The notes under the pieces were generated by a model. It had not been told where the DNA came from. It ran no database searches and worked only from the letters and a program-made list of their open reading frames with translations. Both the position numbers and the translations under genes were made by a program. A stretch of 6,018 nucleotides of DNA from Candidatus Margulisiibacteriota bacterium (GTDB taxonomy: Bacteria > Margulisbacteria > Marinamargulisbacteria > DT-59): assembly GCA_013215865.1 (NCBI GenBank), contig JABSQL010000258.1:1-6018 (forward strand), written 5' to 3'. Below are positions 1 to 4,016 of the stretch, one piece after another. Each line of letters starts with the position of its first letter. Position 1 is the first letter of the stretch.

Positions 1-245
1 ATATCTTTACTGATTCTGGCCTGATTTTCATTACGAACATTCCGGAGCTGGATGATTATGAAGCCCAAATTCTTAAAAAGCTAAATGAACCAAATGATAT
101 TATGGTGATTAATGTTGGGGAGTGTATGTTGAACAAATTTCCTGTTGATGCACAATTTGAAAGTGACATATCAGCAGATGAAGCTGTCAAAAGAAGCAAG
201 AAACTACTCACTGAAAAGCAAATATTGCCTGAATATTTTCTATAA
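1..245 (+). CDS. C-terminal part of a nucleotide-binding protein, possibly adenylylsulfate kinase-like (partial, 5' end outside window)
   Basis: The frame read from base 3 is open for 80 codons and stops at TAA 243-245; the start lies left of the window. The protein tail begins IFTDSGLIFITNIPELDDYE and continues with a PNDIMVINVGE segment. A pattern of hydrophobic strand, acidic 'DLDDYE' helix start, then 'P-x-x-I-x-V-x-V-G' occurs near the C-terminus of sulfate-activation enzymes (adenylylsulfate kinase or CysN/CysC-type fusions), where it forms the last strand and helix of the P-loop fold. The P-loop itself would lie upstream and cannot be checked, so the family call is an inference from memory of the pattern. 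The gene ends by overlapping the tail of the converging hipA remnant by 6 bp. No clear terminator follows it. It is confident as a coding tail and uncertain as to function. Confidence 0.55.
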   Translation, partial: IFTDSGLIFITNIPELDDYEAQILKKLNEPNDIMVINVGECMLNKFPVDAQFESDISADEAVKRSKKLLTEKQILPEYFL

Positions 246-398
246 TTCTAGAAGTTCGAAAGCAGAGGCCATGCGGCTTATTTCTTGCTTTTTTATACCC
301 ATTTGAACAGCAACTTTACGCCAATTAGAGACGGCAGACTTCACTTCTTTGATAATATTGTTAGCGGTATATCGCCTTTTACGGGAGCGTCCCCTTTT
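240..398 (-). pseudogene. hipA toxin remnant (C-terminal ~45-50 residues only)
   Basis: Directly after the hipB-like stop codon (TGA at 401-399), and in the same frame, 52 sense codons run to TAG at 242-240. The last part reads IIKEVKSAVSNWRKVAVQMG and then IKKQEISRMASAFELLEL. This matches the usual C-terminus of HipA-family Ser/Thr kinase toxins, which end with a helix containing 'V-x-x-W-x-x-x-A', then a short 'S-x-x-E-I-x-x-M-x-x-A-F' helix. HipA proteins are normally about 400 residues or more and contain a kinase fold that inactivates a cellular target such as GltX. Here the ATP-binding and catalytic parts are absent, so no toxin activity is expected. No start codon with a ribosome binding site is present. 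An internal deletion apparently fused the antitoxin end to the toxin end. The alternative is an unrelated short protein, but its position behind a HipB-like antitoxin makes the remnant reading strong. Confidence 0.75.
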
Positions 399-719
399 TC
401 ATTCATGTTTACGCCGTGGAAGATGTATGCGTTGTGGCAGTTGTTCTTCAGATAATTGCTTACCTAGTAAATCATGATCTACATCAGCCAGTTCGTACAG
501 ACGTGAAATCATACCAAGGATGAATAATACGGTGGCATAAATCCCCAGAGACACGGATCCGTTTCCCCGTTCCACTTTTGTCAGTGTTGTGCGGCTGATA
601 AAGGCACGCTCTGCCATCAGTGCCATGGGAATTCGCCGCCGCCTCCTTGCATCGCAAATATCCTGACCCAGCTTCAATAAGGCCCGCTTAACAGGTATAG
701 GATACGGTCGCTTTCTCAT
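399..719 (-). CDS. XRE-family HTH antitoxin, HipB-like (orphan)
   Basis: This 106-residue cytoplasmic DNA-binding protein has an XRE/Cro-type helix-turn-helix from about residue 13 to 70. The recognition region is ALMAERAFISRTTLTKVERG, followed by 'VSLGIYATVLFILG', typical of the family. The C-terminus (EEQLPQRIHLPRRKHE) matches the subgroup of HipB-type antitoxins that sit next to HipA kinases and end in a 'LP-x-R-I-x-x-P-R' tail. In the family, the antitoxin neutralises HipA and represses its own operon. Here the gene is full length but the hipA that should follow has been reduced to a C-terminal scrap, so only DNA binding or autorepression is likely to remain. ATG at 719 is the natural start: translation begins about 28 nt after a predicted transcription start, with only a weak purine run ahead of it. 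The gene is clearly GC-richer than the adjacent dinD (samples of 53-60% against 22-32% in 60-base lines), which suggests separate origins. Confidence 0.85.
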   Translation of the reverse strand: MRKRPYPIPVKRALLKLGQDICDARRRRRIPMALMAERAFISRTTLTKVERGNGSVSLGIYATVLFILGMISRLYELADVDHDLLGKQLSEEQLPQRIHLPRRKHE

Positions 720-742
720 TTTTAATGTTAATTATAGTTATC

Positions 743-768
743 ACAATACTTAATATTGTATACTATAC
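743..768. promoter_or_regulatory. Probable HipB autorepression operator: two overlapping inverted repeats
   Basis: Two inverted repeats lie over the -10 box and start point of the hipB promoter. The first is ACAATA-N5-TATTGT (743-759). The second is GTATA-C-TATAC (758-768), which overlaps the first by two bases. XRE-type antitoxins bind as dimers to such palindromes and repress by blocking RNA polymerase, so position and symmetry fit autoregulation. Binding is inferred; the repeats are visible directly. Confidence 0.55.
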
Positions 769-783
769 TGTACATTAAATCAA
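755..783 (-). promoter_or_regulatory. Promoter of the hipB-like gene
   Basis: Read on the minus strand, a -35 box TTGATT (783-778) is followed by a 17-bp spacer and a -10 box TACAAT (760-755). These match the sigma-70 consensus at 4/6 and 5/6 positions with ideal spacing. Transcription would start near 748, about 28 nt before the hipB-like ATG at 719. The -35 box starts just downstream of the dinD stop codon, so hipB can be transcribed independently of dinD. Confidence 0.6.
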
Positions 784-789
784 ATATCT

Positions 790-1611
790 TCAATTTAATT
801 TCTTTTCCTCTTTTAAAATATTTCTCTCAATTTTCTTGATGTCCTCTTTAGGCGGTAATTCTTCAGGAATAATTCCACGATCTAACATGGTTTTTCGGAC
901 AGATTTATTATTGGTAATATGTTCGTTCGATATTTTATTCTCACCTAAAATATTTTTGTTTTCCAGGTTGTGGGTCGTTAATGAGGCTGCAAAGTCCTTA
1001 CCTTTTATAATAACAGCATCAGCAAAATCAGCTAAAGGTCTATGTTTGGGTATATTGAGATATTTTTTTAATTGTTGAGTATTTTTTCCTCCAAATAAAG
1101 CTTGATCACCTTTACTACGAATTCTAGCAAACCCTTTTTCGTTGATTCCTCGCTGGTACATTACTTCGCTCAAATATTTCTCGGTTTCTTTTAATTTATT
1201 TCTTGCTTTTATTCTATTCAACTGCTCCATTCTTTCTAAAATAATTTCAAATTTTCTTGTTTGTACTGCAAAATAAGCTTGTGAAAATGCAATTTCTGTT
1301 TTATTGGGATCTCCATTTTGAGCAATAAGATAACAAGCATAACGAGTAAGGACATAGTCCTTTATTTTTCGCTTACCTCCTTTTCCAATATTGATCATTT
1401 TAACCAGTTGGTTAAAATGATCATTAGATGTATATCCGCTATTTTTGCAAGCGATGATAGCTTTATCTAAGATATTTATGAATTTTTGCCAATGCGGATA
1501 GCCTAAGATCTGTGCTAAATCCCTAGCATACCAACATTCCACTCCATCCATATTATATTTAATGCCTTCTAATCGGCTAAAATAATTTTTTGTTATTTCT
1601 ATATTTGACAT
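790..1611 (-). CDS. dinD: DNA damage-inducible protein D (DinD)
   Basis: This 273-residue protein is about the length of E. coli DinD (about 274) and shows its landmarks in order. They are a Bro-N-like start with WYARDLAQILGY (27-38), an 'AC-x-x-S-G-(x)n-DHF' stretch (54-66), the signature DYVLTRYACYLIAQNGDP (85-102), YFAVQTR (113-119), a charged coiled-coil-like middle (120-150), and the C-terminal block SVRKTMLDRGIIPEELPP (237-254). E. coli DinD acts in the cytoplasm and counters RecA filament function. It is induced by DNA damage there. The ATG at 1611 is preceded by GGAGA at 1626-1622 with a 9-nt gap, which supports the start. The gene is intact and very AT-rich. No CTGT-N8-ACAG LexA box was seen between 1612 and 1711, so SOS control is not evident. 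A weak TATAAA -10-like element lies near 1640, with no good -35 box. Confidence 0.9.
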   Translation of the reverse strand: MSNIEITKNYFSRLEGIKYNMDGVECWYARDLAQILGYPHWQKFINILDKAIIACKNSGYTSNDHFNQLVKMINIGKGGKRKIKDYVLTRYACYLIAQNGDPNKTEIAFSQAYFAVQTRKFEIILERMEQLNRIKARNKLKETEKYLSEVMYQRGINEKGFARIRSKGDQALFGGKNTQQLKKYLNIPKHRPLADFADAVIIKGKDFAASLTTHNLENKNILGENKISNEHITNNKSVRKTMLDRGIIPEELPPKEDIKKIERNILKEEKKLN

Positions 1612-1657
1612 GCTTACTTTATCTCCATTTCTGATTTATACATTTTTCCAAATTCTT

Positions 1658-1700
1658 AAAAAAGAGCGGCGGTCCATCAACAGAACCATCCGCCCTTCTC
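1658..1700 (-). terminator. Probable intrinsic terminator after the 1712-2209 gene
   Basis: On the minus strand a GAG/CTC outer stem (1700-1698 with 1666-1664) and a GGCGG/CCGCC inner stem (1694-1690 with 1672-1668) enclose a 17-nt loop, and six T follow (1663-1658). It starts 12 nt after the stop codon of the upstream gene. The stem has a bulge and the loop is large, so efficiency may be moderate. It separates that gene from dinD, so dinD needs its own promoter in the 46 bp between the T run and its start. Confidence 0.5.
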
Positions 1701-1711
1701 AAACATGCTTC

Positions 1712-2209
1712 TTAGATTTCTTCTATAGTTGCCTCCTCATCATACCAGCTGTCAAAAGTCTCATCGAACAACATGGTATCAGAATTCTTTTCTTCTGAAA
1801 CTAGAAACCGTGTCTCATACGCCTTGATGGAATATCTACACTGTTCAATCTGAGTTGATAACAGCAGTATCTCATACTGACTGGGTTTTTCATCAGAAAG
1901 GCGTAGCCTTTTTTCATGGTCCCTGAATTGAACCTGTTTTTGCTGACGCTCAAGATATAACCACAGGTTTAATACCCTAAGTATATCCAAGCAACCAGCA
2001 CTGCGACCAAAATCTACAGCCTCTTTCTTATTTCTGAATGGTGGGAATGAATCATCATATAGCCCATCTAGGGTCCGTATTCCTTGCTCGTATTGTTCTA
2101 CAAGGTTTTTTAATTTGCCTAGATGTATGTCTATACTTCTGCTAAAATTCTGCTTGTGTGGAGGTTTTGGTGAACCTTTACACACGGCGTTGGGGTGATT
2201 TTCGGTCAT
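1712..2209 (-). CDS. Hypothetical 165-residue helical protein with acidic C-terminal tail
   Basis: I do not recognise this family. Residues 1-25 are polar, proline-containing and probably flexible. Residues 27-50 and 60-140 are predicted largely helical, with a hydrophobic face (CLDILRVLNLWLYLERQQ, 73-90) and a charged coiled-coil-like stretch to about 140. The last 27 residues are strongly acidic and end FDSWYDEEATIEEI. There is no signal peptide and no convincing transmembrane segment, so it is probably soluble. The start is well supported: AGGAGG at 2224-2219 lies 9 nt upstream of ATG 2209. The gene is divergent from the tandem membrane-protein genes across a shared control region, is followed by a probable terminator, and has a good promoter of its own. 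The acidic, EE-containing end with isoleucine at -4 resembles the glutamate-rich C-terminal signal described for Legionella Dot/Icm substrates. That is suggestive only, since short acidic tails are common. Confidence 0.75.
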   Translation of the reverse strand: MTENHPNAVCKGSPKPPHKQNFSRSIDIHLGKLKNLVEQYEQGIRTLDGLYDDSFPPFRNKKEAVDFGRSAGCLDILRVLNLWLYLERQQKQVQFRDHEKRLRLSDEKPSQYEILLLSTQIEQCRYSIKAYETRFLVSEEKNSDTMLFDETFDSWYDEEATIEEI

Positions 2210-2260
2210 TCCACGCCACCTCCTCTGGGAGTAAATTTGATTATTATCGGGTTATTGTTT

Positions 2261-2290
2261 GTTTCCTCCTTTCACGGTAGCCCGTCCGTG
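2261..2290 (-). promoter_or_regulatory. Leader hairpin and orphan Shine-Dalgarno-like sequence
   Basis: In the predicted leader of the 1712-2209 gene, CACGG (2290-2286) can pair with CCGTG (2277-2273) around an 8-nt loop. It is followed directly by AAAGGAGGAAAC (2272-2261), a strong Shine-Dalgarno-like run with no ATG, GTG or TTG at useful spacing. The true ribosome binding site is 40 nt further on. It might be a decoy site, a leader control element, or chance. Confidence 0.25.
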
Positions 2291-2314
2291 CCTCGTTAAA
2301 CGTTTGATACAAGC

Positions 2315-2344
2315 ATATTACAAAAGCTTCTATAGTTATGTCAA
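2315..2344 (-). promoter_or_regulatory. Promoter of the 1712-2209 gene
   Basis: On the minus strand a perfect -35 box TTGACA (2344-2339) is followed by an 18-bp spacer and TAATAT (2320-2315), which matches the -10 consensus at 4 of 6 positions. Transcription would begin near 2307 and give a leader of about 98 nt before ATG 2209. The -35 box overlaps one AATGCATT palindrome. Confidence 0.5.
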
Positions 2345-2375
2345 TGCATTTTTACATGCATAGTTAACGTTAACT
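2344..2375. repeat. Palindrome cluster upstream of both divergent promoters
   Basis: Two copies of ATGCAT (2344-2349 and 2356-2361) are separated by 6 bp, so they form both a direct and an inverted repeat. They are followed at once by the perfect 14-bp palindrome AGTTAACGTTAACT (2362-2375). Such symmetry right behind a -35 box is typical of dimeric regulator sites. Which protein binds is not known. Confidence 0.5.
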
Positions 2376-2429
2376 TTTGGCTATTTTTAGCATGGCTGGA
2401 GCTGTGCCTAATATGGGTTTTTATTTTTT

Positions 2430-2449
2430 AGAAGTTGTTTTTTACTTCT
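2430..2449. repeat. Inverted repeat over the -35 region of the plus promoter
   Basis: AGAAGT (2430-2435) and ACTTCT (2444-2449) are perfect inverted arms around an 8-nt loop rich in T. The repeat covers the proposed -35 box (2435-2440) of the plus-strand promoter, so an operator role is plausible. A terminator is less likely, because the stem is AT-rich and the following T run is only four bases. Confidence 0.35.
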
Positions 2450-2464
2450 TAGTTTTGGTAAAAT
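2435..2464 (+). promoter_or_regulatory. Candidate extended -10 promoter for the tandem membrane-protein genes
   Basis: TGG-TAAAAT (2456-2464) forms an extended -10 element with 5/6 match to TATAAT, and TTGTTT (2435-2440) lies 18 bp upstream as a weak -35 box. Transcription would start near 2471, leaving a leader of about 114 nt. The sequence is T-rich, so chance matches are possible. Confidence 0.35.
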
Positions 2465-2584
2465 GCATTATAGAAATTACTGACACATGTACACATAGCA
2501 TACACGACATTCAAACAGAGTTGCTTTCATTCACAATAGATTTCATTTTTTAATATTGGGGGTCAACGACGGGAGAAGAGTATT

Positions 2585-4012
2585 ATGCCTTCATGTTATA
2601 AAATTGTATCTGCTCAAATAGAAAATGGATCGATTCAATGCCCGAATTGCCATCATAGATTTAACCAAAATCCAGTAACGCCACCATCGCCACCTTCGGT
2701 GATTGAATCTTCAAAACCAACCACGCCACAAAAAAACCATTATGAGATTAAAAATTGGCCTCATTTTCTGCATTGGGCGGGAACGGTTTACCACCAATTT
2801 GGAACTCCTGTCAAAAACCAAATTAAAAAAGATGTCAAACTGTACGTATTGGGTATTGTTGAAAGAAATGAAGAAAATGTCTTATTCAAGACACAAGGAC
2901 CCCTTAAACGATTAAAAGAATTGATGCTCATTAAACCTGATATTGAAGAGTCTATTTCAGTAGATGGGACTATTCAATTGACGTTGAATCGTGTCCCTAG
3001 CAGTCGTACGTTTCCTGCTCTGTTACAGTCAGTGTATAGAGTAGTACCAGATCGGTTTCCCATGAATGACCGCATCTATCAGTTGTATCAAACCTGTTGC
3101 GAAAAAGAACGACAACAAGAACCTGTTAAACCTAAAAAACAACAACCAAAACCCAAACGAGAGAAAATACAGATAAAGGTGAATGCGCAATCTGACCAAG
3201 ATAATGCGAATTCTCCCTATAAACACAGTCCACCTCAAATCATTCGAGAACCAAATGATAGAAGAGAATCCACCATGATAGATGAGGAAGGAACGATTAT
3301 GGGATTTCTAAGGCCCTCTATAGAAAGAATTAATTCTATTACGGGCTTTGATGAGGAACAGGCAAATCGCCCAAACCCAAATGAACGTAAAGAGGAACCC
3401 ATTGAAACAGACGATTCGAGCGGATGGGAAACCAGCTCAGAACCCTGTTCAGTTTATATGGATGAAAGCAATAGCGACAGCGATGATGTCGAATATATTT
3501 CATATTCTCCTGCCAATTCAAGCGGTTCTATTTCAAGAATGTCTATTTCTGATACCACAGATCATTCCATTTCTGAAAACTCAGACATGTCTATTTCAAG
3601 TTCAGAAGAGTCACATAAAGATACACGGAAGAAGGTACTGGGAAAAGCAAATGTGAGTGCTGCAAAAATTGGAATGAGTGCCGCTACTTTTTTTACAGGA
3701 ATCATTCCAGGGTTAATCATTTACTTAGTATACAGATATATACAGTATGAAAGGCAACAAAATCGAGAAAGAAAGGCAACGATTGAAGCGAAAAGAGCAA
3801 AAAAAGCGGCATACTTCCGACCCACATTGAAGCCCGATAGAAACCCCCAGAGACGATACTTTTTAAACCACAGAGGTGATATTTTTTACCCCAATTACCA
3901 AACAACTCCTAGTAAACGATTCTCGATGATTGAATCACAATTGGCATCAGATCAAATTCAGCAACTGAGACAAAGAAGATTTTCTGTAGTAACGTATCCA
4001 GCTTCATTTTGA
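2585..4012 (+). CDS. Tandem paralogue 1: single-pass membrane protein with Ser/Asp-rich region, unknown function
   Basis: This 475-residue protein belongs to no family I recognise. Order of parts: a short zinc-ribbon-like start with Cys4 and a CPNCHHRF motif (19-26); a proline-rich linker (30-50); a mixed helical domain (57-170) with FLHW (61-64) and LLQSVY (146-151); a Lys/Pro-rich basic patch (181-195); a Ser/Asp/Glu-rich, low-complexity, probably disordered region (about 225-345); one hydrophobic segment (about 360-385); a strongly basic juxtamembrane region (386-412); and a C-terminal block IESQLASDQIQQL (449-461) ending in RRFS. There is no N-terminal signal peptide, so insertion would depend on the late transmembrane segment. 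ATG 2585 has GGGAG at 2571-2575 about 9 nt upstream. The next gene starts 4 bp after its stop and is a diverged paralogue. Large acidic, serine-rich, single-pass proteins occur among host-interacting proteins of intracellular bacteria; that role is inference. Confidence 0.85.
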   Translation: MPSCYKIVSAQIENGSIQCPNCHHRFNQNPVTPPSPPSVIESSKPTTPQKNHYEIKNWPHFLHWAGTVYHQFGTPVKNQIKKDVKLYVLGIVERNEENVLFKTQGPLKRLKELMLIKPDIEESISVDGTIQLTLNRVPSSRTFPALLQSVYRVVPDRFPMNDRIYQLYQTCCEKERQQEPVKPKKQQPKPKREKIQIKVNAQSDQDNANSPYKHSPPQIIREPNDRRESTMIDEEGTIMGFLRPSIERINSITGFDEEQANRPNPNERKEEPIETDDSSGWETSSEPCSVYMDESNSDSDDVEYISYSPANSSGSISRMSISDTTDHSISENSDMSISSSEESHKDTRKKVLGKANVSAAKIGMSAATFFTGIIPGLIIYLVYRYIQYERQQNRERKATIEAKRAKKAAYFRPTLKPDRNPQRRYFLNHRGDIFYPNYQTTPSKRFSMIESQLASDQIQQLRQRRFSVVTYPASF

Positions 4013-4016
4013 ACCC

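Larger units (their letters stand above)
2210..2584. other. Divergent 375-bp control region
   Basis: This gap separates the minus-strand 1712-2209 gene from the plus-strand tandem pair. It contains a leader hairpin (2273-2290), a minus promoter (2315-2344), a cluster of palindromes (2344-2375), an inverted repeat (2430-2449) and a plus promoter (2435-2464). A 53-codon plus-strand frame (2392-2553) encodes a hydrophobic peptide but has no Shine-Dalgarno sequence. No RNA gene was recognised. Confidence 0.7.

Noticed and set aside
836..1078. Plus-strand open frame opposite the end of dinD
   Set aside because: It lies wholly antisense to the well-supported dinD gene, has no Shine-Dalgarno sequence and a composition expected of a shadow frame.
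1612..1660. LexA-like box upstream of dinD (CTGATTTATACATT)
   Set aside because: Only the first CTG half matches; the ACAG half is missing.
1610..1798. Plus-strand frame across the dinD start and the end of the 1712-2209 gene
   Set aside because: It covers the dinD ribosome binding site and the probable terminator, and its peptide has no recognisable feature.
2430..2455. Intrinsic terminator on the plus strand
   Set aside because: The 6-bp stem is AT-rich and is followed by only a short T run; no gene ends upstream on that strand.
3029..3905. Several minus-strand and alternate plus-frame open stretches within the first paralogue
   Set aside because: They overlap a 475-codon gene that is supported by paralogy. 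The hydrophobic minus-strand peptides arise from antisense of Lys/Gln/Glu codons.
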